A DNA stretch of 64,000 nt, from contig CBFDDF010000006.1 in NCBI GenBank assembly GCA_965603495.1, positions 113,962 through 177,961 of the forward strand, read 5' to 3'. Shown piece after piece: positions 8,838 through 17,878 of the stretch (positions are counted from its first letter, which is position 1; each line of letters starts with the position of its first letter). This DNA comes from Thiomicrorhabdus sp965603495 (GTDB lineage: Bacteria > Pseudomonadota > Gammaproteobacteria > Thiomicrospirales > Thiomicrospiraceae). Both the position numbers and the translations under genes were made by a program. The notes under the pieces are model-generated. The model did no database searches, had not been told where the DNA came from, and saw nothing but the letters and a program-made list of their open reading frames with translations.

Positions 8838-11048
8838 GTGAATAGACAGAACTTTTTTAAATGGTTAAAGCGCGGAACATTGGTATTGGCCATTATTCCT
8901 ATTCTGATATTTCTGGCATTTGCCGGAGCGGTCAGTTTGATTGACTTTAATCAGTATAAACCGCAGATTGAAAAAGAAGTAACGGCGGTGAGTGGGCGTG
9001 ACTTCAAAATTGAAGGCGCGATAGAAGTTTCGATTTTACCCTTTATGTTTAATATCGGCCAAATGGCTCTAAGAAACAAATCAGGGTTTACCGAAGAAAA
9101 TGTTCTGTCTATCAGAGAAGTCCAAGTGGAGCTATCGCTGCAATCCCTGTTGATAGATAAAGAAATCTCGGTGATCAGTTTGGAATTAATTGAACCGAAA
9201 TTGCATTTAATCAAAACGGAAAGCGGTGATAACTGGTCGGATATTAAATTCTTGGCACAGTGGTTACCTATCCAGAGCTTACAAGGTGGCCTGCGATTAA
9301 GTCGCCTAACTGGAACTTTACAAAAAGACTTAAACCCACAAACGGCATCTGAGTGGTTTGCTTCACTACAACCGATGTTGGTAAATCATCCCAAGCCAAA
9401 GGGTCTGAAAGCAGATTTCCACTGGGCGGTCGAAAGTCTGGTGGTACGTAAGGGAGAGATCCAGTTTGAAAATCAGAAAGCAGGGCATCTCGCCAAGCTT
9501 TCTGAAATCAATATTCTGACATTTGATGTTGTCAAAGGTCAGCCCTTTGATGTCAGCAGTGAATTTACTTTTCAACACAGCCCTTCTCAAAAAATTTACG
9601 ACTTCCGATTAAACACGACCTTGGAAATTGCTGACAATTTTCAAAAGTGGATTTTGACCGATTGGAGTGGTGTACTTAAGTTTAGAATGCCTGTGGAGGA
9701 TAAGGTGCCTGAAGTTCGTTTAACGACAGAAGGCGAGCGTTTTGAAATCGCTCTAGATACCCAAAACATTACAGTCATTAAAGGCAAACTAGCGGGCTTG
9801 GATGCCGAATTGACGAGTAGCTTCTCTGGCATGTTTGGTTTGCATTCAGCGCTTCAGGGAACGGCGGATATAAAAAATCTAAATTTTAAAAACTGGGCTT
9901 ACCATCTCGGTTTACCCATGCTCGAGTTTGTCGACAAAAAAGCCCTAACGGAAGGTAATGGAGCGTTTGAATGGCAATGGGATGGCGAGAAGATTTTGCT
10001 GAAAGCGTTGGAAATTCAAATCGATGAAAGTCAGTTGCAAGGTATGGTTTCTTATCAAATCGGCGAAGAACCGGTTTTAGCCTTTGATTTGAGTCTTGAT
10101 CAGCTTAACTTAGATGCTTATCAAGCTGAATATAGAGCGCCTGCAAAAATGACCAGGCCTGGTCAAAGTAATGTAAATAATTCGGCTCAAACTGGACAGG
10201 ACACGCCTTCACAAGCCACGGTTCGTTATTTGCCGGTGGGCGTGCCCATTGAAATATTACGTAATTTAAATGCGAGCGGTCAACTCAAAATCGGTCAGTT
10301 GACCGCATGGAATGTCAGCGCACAAACGATTCAAGTCAATCTTTTAGCACAACAGGGCATGCTGTCGCTAGCACCTTTGGATGCAGAACTCTATCAAGGT
10401 CAGTTACGTTCGAAATTGACTTTGGATATGACGAATCAAACGCCAGAGTATCATTGGAAAGGGCGCTTGAATCAAATGAATCTGCAAGCTGCTTTAGCCG
10501 CTCACCCTGATAATTTGATTTTAGAAGGGGTGTTGACCAGTCGGTTTGACTTACAGAGCAAAGGCAGTAGTGATATATCGCTTAAGAAAAACCTAAGTGG
10601 TCTGTTTTCTTCTGAGATAACGCAGGTAAAAATAGCGGGTTTAGACATCAATCAATTATTAAACGGGTCTTTTGAGGCACAAGCTACCAGCACTAAGTTA
10701 GATCGGGTTTACCTTTCAGGGCAATTGCAACAAGGCATCTATTCAGCAAAGCAATTTATTGCTAAGAGTGAGCGGTTTTCAGGGAGTGGTGCAGGAACAT
10801 TTGATGTGAATACTGCACAAGTCGATAGTCAGTTTCTATTAACCATAGAAAATCCAACGCGAGCTTTAAGGCCTTTAAAAGGGCTTGAGATACCGCTGAG
10901 TTATCAAGGTCGTGTAGACAGCTCAGAGAGTGAAGTTTCAGCTGACAAAGCTCGTTGGGGAGTGGATATGGCTAAGTTAATGGCGTCACCTGCTTATCAA
11001 ACACAGCAGAAAATGATTATCGCTCAGTTAAGTAGCTTAATTCAGTAA
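8838..11048 (+). CDS. AsmA family protein
   Basis: 736 residues with one N-terminal membrane segment (about 14-33, IPILIFLAFAGAVSLI) and a large periplasmic part. FNQYKPQIEKEVTAVSGRDFKIEGAI is the standard AsmA N-terminal repeat, and the C-terminus FKGLEIPLSYQGRVD-like region matches AsmA. AsmA-type proteins are bridge-like proteins that influence outer-membrane lipid or protein composition. The start is a GTG at 8838; no in-frame ATG lies close. A palindrome copy falls in a low-complexity Asn/Gln/Ser linker around residues 440-460. The gene follows the GGDEF gene by 47 nt and may be cotranscribed. Confidence 0.85.
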   Translation: MNRQNFFKWLKRGTLVLAIIPILIFLAFAGAVSLIDFNQYKPQIEKEVTAVSGRDFKIEGAIEVSILPFMFNIGQMALRNKSGFTEENVLSIREVQVELSLQSLLIDKEISVISLELIEPKLHLIKTESGDNWSDIKFLAQWLPIQSLQGGLRLSRLTGTLQKDLNPQTASEWFASLQPMLVNHPKPKGLKADFHWAVESLVVRKGEIQFENQKAGHLAKLSEINILTFDVVKGQPFDVSSEFTFQHSPSQKIYDFRLNTTLEIADNFQKWILTDWSGVLKFRMPVEDKVPEVRLTTEGERFEIALDTQNITVIKGKLAGLDAELTSSFSGMFGLHSALQGTADIKNLNFKNWAYHLGLPMLEFVDKKALTEGNGAFEWQWDGEKILLKALEIQIDESQLQGMVSYQIGEEPVLAFDLSLDQLNLDAYQAEYRAPAKMTRPGQSNVNNSAQTGQDTPSQATVRYLPVGVPIEILRNLNASGQLKIGQLTAWNVSAQTIQVNLLAQQGMLSLAPLDAELYQGQLRSKLTLDMTNQTPEYHWKGRLNQMNLQAALAAHPDNLILEGVLTSRFDLQSKGSSDISLKKNLSGLFSSEITQVKIAGLDINQLLNGSFEAQATSTKLDRVYLSGQLQQGIYSAKQFIAKSERFSGSGAGTFDVNTAQVDSQFLLTIENPTRALRPLKGLEIPLSYQGRVDSSESEVSADKARWGVDMAKLMASPAYQTQQKMIIAQLSSLIQ
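10150..10165. repeat. ACCAGGCCTGGT palindrome inside the AsmA gene (16 bp)
   Basis: Exact 12-mer at 10152-10163 with symmetric TG/CA flanks. Read in phase as Thr-Arg-Pro-Gly, at the start of a polar linker that looks non-conserved. Confidence 0.8.
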
Positions 11049-11136
11049 GGGCGCTTAGAGCGTTTGTTTTAAGCCGTTGCAGCCTAAGTTTTCGGATTGG
11101 CAACGGTGACGAACTTGGCTTAAAGGCCAGGATGCT

Positions 11137-11895
11137 TTAAGTGCGTTCGAAAATCAAATCCCAAACACCATGGCCTAAACGGTGGCCACGTTGCTCAAAT
11201 TTTGTCAGAGGACGATAATCAGGGCGAGGTGTATAGGCCTGTTCGCCGGCGGTATTGCGGTAGTTAGGCGCTTCACTCATAACTTCCATCATCTGCTCAG
11301 CATAATGTTCCCAATCGGTTGCCATATGGAAATGTCCACCTGGCTTCAGATGGCTGGCAACGGTTTGTGCAAATTCAGCTTGTAGAATACGACGTTTATT
11401 GTGGCGTTTTTTATGCCAAGGATCAGGGAAAAAAAGATAGAGGCCTGCTAAGCTGGCTTTAGGAATGCAGCGCGCCAAGACTTCAATGGCGTCATCATTG
11501 TACACTCGAACGTTCGTCAGTCCCTTCTCTCCAATCAGTTTTAACAAAGCCCCAATCCCCGGGCGATGAACTTCAATCCCAATGTAGTTTTTATCTGGAT
11601 TAGCTTCTGCCATCGCTACGAGGCTTGTACCCATGCCAAAACCGATTTCAATAATCGTCGGTGCATCACGACCAAATATTTCCTTAAAATCGATAAGTTG
11701 ATCTTGTAACTCTAAACCAAACGTTGGCCATAGGCTGTCGATGGCGTTCTGTTGTGCTTGGGATAACCGACCTTGGCGCAGCGCGAAACTTCTAATTCTA
11801 AAATCTTTAGGCGCTTGCACATTACTTGGGGTTTCATTTTTATCGGTTGGCTCGGAAGCCTCGATTTCGGGTCTGTCTGAAGGTGTTTGAGTCAT
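11137..11895 (-). CDS. trmB: tRNA (guanine-N7-)-methyltransferase
   Basis: Makes m7G46 in the variable loop of tRNAs using SAM. 252 residues from the chosen ATG. The SAM site is IEIGFGMGTSL, followed by YIGIEVHRPG, YNDDAIEVL, the PDPWHKKRHNKRR motif and a C-terminal TKFEQRGHRLGHGVWDL. The first about 45 residues are acidic and polar, longer than usual. The frame runs back to a TTG at 11952, but the added residues would be poorly typical and overlap the palindromic promoter region, so ATG at 11895 is preferred. Divergent from mutY. Confidence 0.93.
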   Translation of the reverse strand: MTQTPSDRPEIEASEPTDKNETPSNVQAPKDFRIRSFALRQGRLSQAQQNAIDSLWPTFGLELQDQLIDFKEIFGRDAPTIIEIGFGMGTSLVAMAEANPDKNYIGIEVHRPGIGALLKLIGEKGLTNVRVYNDDAIEVLARCIPKASLAGLYLFFPDPWHKKRHNKRRILQAEFAQTVASHLKPGGHFHMATDWEHYAEQMMEVMSEAPNYRNTAGEQAYTPRPDYRPLTKFEQRGHRLGHGVWDLIFERT

Positions 11896-11929
11896 AGTAA
11901 CATCTGGATAAGTTGCGTTAAAAAAGAAT

Positions 11930-11944
11930 CGGTATAGTATACCG
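11930..11944. promoter_or_regulatory. 15-bp palindrome between trmB and mutY
   Basis: Perfect inverted repeat CGGTATA-G-TATACCG in the divergent spacer, about 35 nt from each start. It also contains -10-like TATAGT/TAGTAT hexamers. It could be overlapping promoters or a repressor site. Confidence 0.35.
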
Positions 11945-11982
11945 TAATTCAAACTTAATGAACGTTACAAAAAAACGACTCT

Positions 11983-13047
11983 ATGGCTTCAAATTCATCT
12001 ACATTTTCGGCTCAATTACTGGCTTGGTTCGATCACTATGGTCGTCATGACCTACCTTGGCAGCAGGATATAACGCCTTATCGAGTTTGGGTTTCTGAGA
12101 TTATGTTGCAACAAACCCAAGTTAAAACGGTGATTCCCTACTTTGAACGCTTTATGCAGAGTTTTCCAACCTTGCATCATCTCGCGCAGGCTTCACAAGA
12201 TGCCGTTTTAGGGCATTGGGCAGGTTTGGGTTATTACGCTCGAGGACGCAATCTCCATAAAACGGCGGTGATGATTGCTGAAGTCCATGATGGCGAATTT
12301 CCAACTACATTTGATGAAATATTGGATTTACCGGGCATTGGGCGCTCTACGGCTGGTGCGATCTTGTCGATTTCCTTGAGCCAACGTCAGGCCATTTTAG
12401 ATGGCAATGTCAAGCGCGTTTTGAGCCGTTATCTGGCGTTAGAAGGTTGGCCTGGTGAAAAACATAATGAACAAAAGCTATGGCAGGTCGCGGATGAATT
12501 TACCCCTGATTTGCGTTTTAATGATTACACACAAGCGATTATGGACCTGGGGGCGACACTGTGTACCCGCGCTAAACCGCAGTGTGAGGTCTGTCCGTTA
12601 GAGGCATCCTGTCAGGCTAAGTTTGAAGGGAGAGTGAGTGAATTTCCGTTTTCGAAGCCTAAAAAAGTCAAACCGATTAAACAAGCCTATCTGCTTGTTT
12701 TAGAGAACCAACAAGGCCAAGTTTTATTGCAACAACGACCGCAAAAGGGTATTTGGGGAGGTTTGTGGAGCTTTCCTGAGTACGCTTGTCTCCAAAACTG
12801 TGAAGATGCCTTGAAAATAGCTGAAACTCAAACGGAGTCTGCTTATAGTTTGGTAGAATGGGAAGTATTCCGCCACACATTTACCCATTATCATTTGGAC
12901 ATTCATCCGGTGATCTACCAAGGGGTAGATGAAAACAGTCTGAAATTTGATGGGTTGTGGGTAAATAAACAACAGCTTGGTAAAGCTGAAGTGACTATAG
13001 GCGTCCCTGCACCGGTCACCAAAATAATGAAACTCATGGAGAAATAA
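11983..13047 (+). CDS. mutY: A/G-specific adenine glycosylase MutY
   Basis: Base-excision repair enzyme that removes A mispaired with 8-oxoG or G. 354 residues. E39 in EIMLQQTQV and D140 in ILDGNVKRVL are the catalytic residues. The helix-hairpin-helix is DLPGIGRSTAGAIL (115-128). The 4Fe-4S loop has Cys at 194, 201, 204 and 210. The C-terminal NUDIX-like domain that reads 8-oxoG is present from about 230 (LLQQRPQKGIWGGLWSFPE). It is followed one base later by yggX, the conserved gammaproteobacterial pair. Confidence 0.96.
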   Translation: MASNSSTFSAQLLAWFDHYGRHDLPWQQDITPYRVWVSEIMLQQTQVKTVIPYFERFMQSFPTLHHLAQASQDAVLGHWAGLGYYARGRNLHKTAVMIAEVHDGEFPTTFDEILDLPGIGRSTAGAILSISLSQRQAILDGNVKRVLSRYLALEGWPGEKHNEQKLWQVADEFTPDLRFNDYTQAIMDLGATLCTRAKPQCEVCPLEASCQAKFEGRVSEFPFSKPKKVKPIKQAYLLVLENQQGQVLLQQRPQKGIWGGLWSFPEYACLQNCEDALKIAETQTESAYSLVEWEVFRHTFTHYHLDIHPVIYQGVDENSLKFDGLWVNKQQLGKAEVTIGVPAPVTKIMKLMEK

Positions 13048-13048
13048 A

Positions 13049-13318
13049 ATGTCTAGAAAAGTACAGTGCGTCAAAATGGGCGAAGAATTAGATGGTTTGG
13101 ATTTTTTACCCTTTCCAGGGGAGCTCGGCCAGAAAGTCTATGACAATGTTTCCAAAGAAGCTTGGAAGCAGTGGTTAGGTCAGCAAACGATTTTGATTAA
13201 TGAATACCGTCTTTCAAGTTTAGATCCGAAAGCGCGTACGTTCTTAATGGAGGAGATGCAAAAGTATCTATTTAATGATGAAGAGCTGGATCTGCCGGAT
13301 GAGTTTAAAGCGGTATAG
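13049..13318 (+). CDS. yggX: Fe(2+)-trafficking protein YggX
   Basis: 89 residues, the family size. Small cytosolic protein linked to iron handling and protection of Fe-S clusters, here directly after the Fe-S enzyme MutY. Family features are the early Cys in VQCVKMGEELDGLDF, PFPGELGQKVYDNVSKEAW, WKQWLGQQT and LINEYRL. The ATG starts one base after the mutY stop, with GGAG inside the mutY end as ribosome site, so the pair is translationally linked. Confidence 0.95.
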   Translation: MSRKVQCVKMGEELDGLDFLPFPGELGQKVYDNVSKEAWKQWLGQQTILINEYRLSSLDPKARTFLMEEMQKYLFNDEELDLPDEFKAV

Positions 13319-13416
13319 ACGATAAAGTCTGCATCATTTGCACAAAGGGCGTTAAATATCTTTGGTATAAATGCTCTCAAATATTAGAGGTCTGCTGAAT
13401 GACTCAGGGCTCTAAA

Positions 13417-13447
13417 ACAAAAAAGCCCGCAATGCGGGCTTTTTTGT
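13417..13447. terminator. Bidirectional intrinsic terminator between yggX and hemE
   Basis: 31-nt inverted repeat: GCCCGC/GCGGGC stem with A6 before and T6 after, so it works in both directions for the convergent genes yggX and hemE. Confidence 0.9.
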
Positions 13448-13473
13448 AAGTTCATTTTAAGAATCAATAAAGA

Positions 13474-14538
13474 CTACTTATGATATTGACCACTTAACTC
13501 TGTTACCGCAGTAATAAAGGCACCAGCATGCTCTGGATTGATTTCTGGGTGGATGCCATGGCCTAGATTAAATACGTGACCTGTACCGTGTCCATACTGC
13601 TCTAGAATGGTACCAACTTCTTGGCGAATACGCTCCGGAGAAGCATACAAAATACAAGGATCCATATTACCTTGGAGTGCAACTCTGTCACCGACACGCG
13701 CACGGGCTTCATCAATATTAGTTGTCCAATCTAGACCTAATGCATCCGCACCTGTATCTGCCATTGCTTCTAGCCACTGTCCGCCACCTTTTGTGAATAA
13801 AATCACAGGCACTTTGCGGCCATCATAGTCACGTATTAGACCATCCACAATCTTGTGCATATAGCGTAGAGAGAACTCGTTATAGTCACGTGGTGTTAAG
13901 ACCCCACCCCAAGTATCAAAGATTTGTACCGCTTGTGCTCCAGACTGAATCTGGGCGTTTAGGTAAGCGATAACAGAGTCTGCTAACACATCCAACATGT
14001 GATGTAGGGTCGCTGGCTGGTCAAACATCATCGCTTTGATTTTAGCGAAAGTCTTACTTGATCCACCTTCAACCATGTAAGTTGCTAGCGTCCAAGGGCT
14101 TCCAGAGAAACCGATTAAAGGTACACGACCGTTTAGGTCTTTGCGGATGGTGCTAACGGCATCCATTACATAACCTAATTCAGAGGCCATATCAGGCACA
14201 AACAATTTCTTAGCATCAGCCATCGTGCGCACAGGGTTACCAATGACTGGACCTTCGCCAGTTTCAAACTTTAGGCCTAGGCCCATCGCATCTGGAATCG
14301 TTAAGATATCAGAGAACAGAATCGCCGCATCTAATGGGAAACGCTCTAAAGGTTGAAGGGTTACTTCACAAGCAAGTTCCTTATTGCGACACAAGTCCAT
14401 AAAAGAACCAGCTACTTGACGGGTTGCACGGTACTCTGGAAGGTAACGTCCAGCCTGACGCATCATCCAAACAGGCGTGCGATCAACTTCTTGTCTAAGG
14501 AGTGCTCGTAATAAACGGTCGTTTTGTAGCTCTGCCAT
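13474..14538 (-). CDS. hemE: Uroporphyrinogen decarboxylase
   Basis: Cytosolic heme pathway enzyme that converts uroporphyrinogen III to coproporphyrinogen III. 354 residues, full length. N-terminal RTPVWMMRQAGRYLPEYR carries the substrate-binding Arg residues; LFSDILTIPDAMG holds the catalytic Asp; GFSGSPWTLATYMVEGG and FNLGHGI follow. The ATG at the 3' end of the complement (14536-14538) is the natural start. Single gene with its own terminator shared with yggX. Confidence 0.97.
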   Translation of the reverse strand: MAELQNDRLLRALLRQEVDRTPVWMMRQAGRYLPEYRATRQVAGSFMDLCRNKELACEVTLQPLERFPLDAAILFSDILTIPDAMGLGLKFETGEGPVIGNPVRTMADAKKLFVPDMASELGYVMDAVSTIRKDLNGRVPLIGFSGSPWTLATYMVEGGSSKTFAKIKAMMFDQPATLHHMLDVLADSVIAYLNAQIQSGAQAVQIFDTWGGVLTPRDYNEFSLRYMHKIVDGLIRDYDGRKVPVILFTKGGGQWLEAMADTGADALGLDWTTNIDEARARVGDRVALQGNMDPCILYASPERIRQEVGTILEQYGHGTGHVFNLGHGIHPEINPEHAGAFITAVTELSGQYHK

Positions 14539-14607
14539 GGGAAGGCCCTTTATCTGAATAAAAGAAAGAGACTATTCTAGCGGAAAGTAGGTCGTGCGAA
14601 AACTAAA

Positions 14608-14627
14608 AATGACCAGGCCTGGTCATT
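14608..14627. repeat. ACCAGGCCTGGT palindrome, 20 bp, after the thermonuclease gene
   Basis: Exact 12-mer at 14612-14623 with symmetric AATG/CATT arms. It lies 62 nt past the minus-strand stop at 14690 and about 70 nt upstream of hemE. Confidence 0.8.
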
Positions 14628-14689
14628 ATTAAGGAAGTTTCAATGGTTGTCGCAAGGCAAAAAAGCATTTAGGGCGTTTATTGATGTGA

Positions 14690-15502
14690 TTATTGGCTAA
14701 CTGGGTTCAATTTATCAATTGAGAAAGGGTGGTCGACAATCATAAACATCACACCTTTATAAAGGTAAGCGTAACCACGCGCTTCGATGACTTTGTCTTG
14801 GAGTTTTTCAATCTCATTGTAATCAAATTGATCCCAATAGCGTTTCGGAATGCGAATACCTGTCGTATCCATGTTGATAATGTAGTTTGATGAACTTTTT
14901 TGGACTTTAAGGACTTTGCCTTGAATGATGCGGAAACCCTCATCTTGCGAATTCAACTCACTGCTTTTGGCTAAAGGAAAGTGAGATTCAGGGTTTTTGG
15001 CAAGATAGTCCCATAGTTGAAAACCACCTTGGCGAGCCTTTTGTTCTGCTTTAAAGTAACATTTAGCATACTTAATATTATTGTTTTCTATGCGATTGAC
15101 GGCAAAACCGCTTTCAAGAATTTTTTGTTGGACATTGGTGCCATCTTTTAAAAATAGGTGCACCAATTGACGACCAAATTTATCCACTTTGGTGGTGTCA
15201 TACTCTACGCCCACCTCTAAATCATTATTAGCGAGGAGTTTGTTGAGAAAGGTTTGCGCTTCTTTAGCCAGTGGCTCACCCGGGGTGTGAAATTTTTGTT
15301 TACGCTCAATTTGCGGTGCATACAGGCCAATTAAGCGGACACGCTTGCCTTGGATAATCAGGTTGCTACCATTGGTCGCATAACTGGCTTTAGTCCAGAC
15401 ATCGATTTTTTCGGCCGTGCAGGAATCATCAGCTGCCAGGGTCGACCAGGACAGTAAGCTTGAGGTGATTAAGAGTAATGCTGAGAGTGTTGTTTTAAAC
15501 AT
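14690..15502 (-). CDS. Exported thermonuclease-like (SNase-fold) protein
   Basis: 270 residues. Signal peptide over residues 1-23 (hydrophobic LLLITSSLLSWS, likely cut after LAA). SNase-like domain about 50-165: GKRVRLIGLYAPQ, KEAQTFLNKLL, then DKFGRQLVHLFLKDG and ESGFAVNRI. These correspond to the Arg/Asp/Arg positions of staphylococcal nuclease, though the first motif differs (GLYAP in place of IDTPE), so activity is uncertain. Residues about 185-265 form a second beta-rich domain (IQGKVLKVQKSSSNYIINMD), an OB-like segment often following SNase in gammaproteobacteria. Probably periplasmic. Stands alone. Confidence 0.82.
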   Translation of the reverse strand: MFKTTLSALLLITSSLLSWSTLAADDSCTAEKIDVWTKASYATNGSNLIIQGKRVRLIGLYAPQIERKQKFHTPGEPLAKEAQTFLNKLLANNDLEVGVEYDTTKVDKFGRQLVHLFLKDGTNVQQKILESGFAVNRIENNNIKYAKCYFKAEQKARQGGFQLWDYLAKNPESHFPLAKSSELNSQDEGFRIIQGKVLKVQKSSSNYIINMDTTGIRIPKRYWDQFDYNEIEKLQDKVIEARGYAYLYKGVMFMIVDHPFSIDKLNPVSQ

Positions 15503-15656
15503 GGTTCCGATTCTATTGGCTTTTAAGAAGAATACAACGTGTTTGTTGTATTACGCACAAATTTTCAATCATTAAAGCAATTGTTAAGCCAGGCTAAAGT
15601 CGCTTTTAAAGACGTTATTTTGCAGAGAGGGTTTAGCTTATCGAAATGCCAGGCAT

Positions 15657-15694
15657 AAAAAAAGCGCTAACGACAAAATGTCGGTAGCGCTTTT
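15657..15694 (-). terminator. Intrinsic terminator after L31
   Basis: Stem AGCGCTA-x-CGACA / TGTCG-x-TAGCGCT with an AAA loop and A- and T-runs at the two ends, 36 nt past the L31 stop. The A-run on the plus side gives the T tract for the minus-strand transcript. Confidence 0.85.
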
Positions 15695-15729
15695 GAATAG
15701 AATATTTAGGATTGCTCCTAAATAAGCTA

Positions 15730-15978
15730 TTAACGACGAGCGTATTTCTGCTTGAATTTCTCAACACGACCTTCAGTATCGACAAGCGTTTGCTTACCAG
15801 TATAGAAAGGGTGAGATGCGCTAGAAACTTCCACACGTACTAGTGGGTAATCGTTACCGTCTAGAGTGATAGTTTCGCCTGAAGTTTTTTCAATGGTAGA
15901 ACGAGTAATGAAAGTTTCGCCAGTTGAAATATCCTGGAAAACTACATCTTTATACTCTGGATGAATGTCTGCTTGCAT
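15730..15978 (-). CDS. rpmE2: 50S ribosomal protein L31 type B (zinc-free form)
   Basis: 82 residues. N-terminus MQADIHPEYKDVVFQD and SHPFYTGKQTLVDTEGRVEKF are L31 type B. There are no cysteines, so it lacks the zinc ribbon of the other L31 form. In many bacteria this paralogue replaces the zinc-binding one when zinc is scarce under Zur control; here I see a strong ordinary promoter and no clear Zur box, so it could be the only L31 of this organism. Single gene with terminator. Confidence 0.93.
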   Translation of the reverse strand: MQADIHPEYKDVVFQDISTGETFITRSTIEKTSGETITLDGNDYPLVRVEVSSASHPFYTGKQTLVDTEGRVEKFKQKYARR

Positions 15979-16020
15979 AATGACGGTCCAATTAATTAGT
16001 TAATTCTGTAAAAGAAAGGC

Positions 16021-16048
16021 ATTATATTCATATAAATAGTAAATGCAA
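16021..16048 (-). promoter_or_regulatory. Sigma-70 promoter for L31
   Basis: On the minus strand TTGCAT, 16 nt, TATAAT, about 45 nt upstream of the L31 start. A near-consensus pair. Confidence 0.6.
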
Positions 16049-16149
16049 GTTCTTTTATGATTAAGGTGATTCTAAAAGTAGGAGTTTAGTGAAATAATCT
16101 CCTGCCTATTAATGCTTAAAGTCCTTTAGTGGTCTTTAAGCGGAAGTTT

Positions 16150-17406
16150 TTAACGTTTCATGGATTCAAATAAGATGGCGTTCGTTTTAGAAACTTTCAT
16201 TTGATCAATTAAAGTTTCAATCGCATCGACTTCATTTAACGTTTGTAAGAAACGACGTAGAACCCAAATGTTTTGGAGTTCATCTGATGTTGTCAGTAGT
16301 TCCTCTTTACGAGTGCCTGACTTGGTGATATTGATCGCAGGGAAGACACGTTTTTCTGCAATACTACGAGAAAGGTGAAGTTCCATATTACCGGTTCCTT
16401 TGAATTCTTCAAAGATAACTTCATCCATCTTAGAGCCTGTTTCAACCAAGGCCGTGGCAATAATGGTTAAAGAACCACCTTCTTCGATGTTACGTGCCGC
16501 ACCAAAGAAACGCTTTGGACGGTGTAATGCATTGGCATCCACACCACCCGTTAAGATTTTTCCTGATGAAGGTACAACAGTGTTATAGGCACGAGCTAAA
16601 CGGGTGATGGAGTCTAATAGGATGATAACATCTGTCTTATGCTCTACTAAACGTTTAGCTTTCTCAATCACCATCTCAGCAACCTGTACATGGCGGGTCG
16701 CTGGCTCATCAAAGGTAGAGGAAATCACTTCACCTTTAACGGTGCGCTGCATTTCTGTTACTTCTTCCGGACGCTCATCAATCAATAATACAATCAAATA
16801 AGCATCAGGATGATTCTCAGCAATAGACTGTGCCATCTGCTGCAAAATAACCGTTTTACCGGATTTTGGCGGCGCCACAATCAATCCACGTTGACCTTTA
16901 CCGAACGGTGCTGCAATATCGATAATACGTGGCGCGATGTCTTCTGTACTACCATTACCAACTTCCATGACTAGGCGTTCATCAGGGTGAAGTGGTGTTA
17001 AGTTTTCAAAAGCGATTTTCTTACTGGCAATAGCAGGGTCTTCGTAGTTGATGGTTTCAACTTTCAACAATGCAAAATAACGCTCACCTTCTTTCGGTGG
17101 GCGAATCTTGCCCTGAATGGTATCGCCTTTACGCAATCCAAAGCGACGGATTTGGCTAGGAGAGACATAAAGGTCATCCGGTCCAGCTAAATAAGAGCCA
17201 TCGGCAGAGCGCAAGAATCCAAAGCCATCAGGCAGAATTTCTAATGCACCTTCACCAAAGATATCCTCTCCTTTTTTCGAGTGCGCTTTTAAGATAGCAA
17301 AAATAATATCTTGTTTACGTAAGCGAGCTAGGTGATCCAGCCCCATTGTGGCTGCTAAATCTAGTAGAGAAGCGGCGGATTGTTTTTTTAAGTCTAATAA
17401 ATGCAT
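16150..17406 (-). CDS. rho: Transcription termination factor Rho
   Basis: 418 residues, the usual short gammaproteobacterial form with no inserted domain. N-terminal RNA-binding domain (LDLKKQSAASLLDLAATMGL, then GALEILPDGFGFLRS), Walker A GQRGLIVAPPKSGKT, Walker B VIILLDSITRLARAYN, and Q-loop/R-loop region LTGGVDANALHRPKRFFGAARN. Hexameric RNA helicase ending transcripts. It follows trxA by 157 nt in the common trxA-rho order; rho leaders are often attenuated, and a hairpin lies in this leader. Confidence 0.98.
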   Translation of the reverse strand: MHLLDLKKQSAASLLDLAATMGLDHLARLRKQDIIFAILKAHSKKGEDIFGEGALEILPDGFGFLRSADGSYLAGPDDLYVSPSQIRRFGLRKGDTIQGKIRPPKEGERYFALLKVETINYEDPAIASKKIAFENLTPLHPDERLVMEVGNGSTEDIAPRIIDIAAPFGKGQRGLIVAPPKSGKTVILQQMAQSIAENHPDAYLIVLLIDERPEEVTEMQRTVKGEVISSTFDEPATRHVQVAEMVIEKAKRLVEHKTDVIILLDSITRLARAYNTVVPSSGKILTGGVDANALHRPKRFFGAARNIEEGGSLTIIATALVETGSKMDEVIFEEFKGTGNMELHLSRSIAEKRVFPAINITKSGTRKEELLTTSDELQNIWVLRRFLQTLNEVDAIETLIDQMKVSKTNAILFESMKR

Positions 17407-17527
17407 AGTTTTTTGGGTATCTGTAGGATTGTATTAAGGATCTTTGGTTTAGGGTCAGTCTCTTTTAAAGAGAGAGTGTCTAAATGATTTTGGATTCGTA
17501 AGAATTTCGAAAGGATGGACGGTCATT

Positions 17528-17556
17528 CCCCTAAGCGATCGATGATGGCTTAGGGG
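17528..17556 (-). promoter_or_regulatory. Hairpin in the trxA-rho spacer
   Basis: Nine-bp stem CCCCTAAGC/GCTTAGGGG just 8 nt past the trxA stop. There is no T tract after it on the minus strand, so it looks less like a simple terminator than a 3'-end stabiliser, a Rho-leader element or a processing site. Confidence 0.5.
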
Positions 17557-17563
17557 GAGCAAC

Positions 17564-17878
17564 TTAAAGGTTGCCGTCTAAAAATGTATTCAATTGTGAT
17601 TTAGAAAGTGCACCTACGTGGGTTGCATCGACTTCACCATTTTTAAATAACATTAATGTAGGAATACCACGAACACCATATTTAGGCGGAGTTGCAGGGT
17701 TTTCATCAATGTTTAATTTGGCAATTTTTACTTTACCTGCATACTCTGTCGCCGCATCATCTAAGATTGGGGCGATCATTTTGCAAGGTCCACACCACTC
17801 AGCCCAAAAGTCGACTAGGACTGGAATGTCTGATTGTAGTACTTCTGTTTCGAAATTAGCATCGCTTGTTGAAATCAT
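17564..17878 (-). CDS. trxA: Thioredoxin 1
   Basis: 104 residues. Active site WCGPCK at 28-33, buried Asp in FWAEWCG context (VDFWAEW), and cis-Pro in GVRGIPTLM. General cytosolic disulfide reductase, reduced by thioredoxin reductase. Start ATG with AGGAGA 6-7 nt upstream. The trxA-rho order supports trxA over a specialised thioredoxin. The NPATPPKYGV segment has an extra Pro relative to the common TAPKYG, a minor variation. Confidence 0.97.
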   Translation of the reverse strand: MISTSDANFETEVLQSDIPVLVDFWAEWCGPCKMIAPILDDAATEYAGKVKIAKLNIDENPATPPKYGVRGIPTLMLFKNGEVDATHVGALSKSQLNTFLDGNL

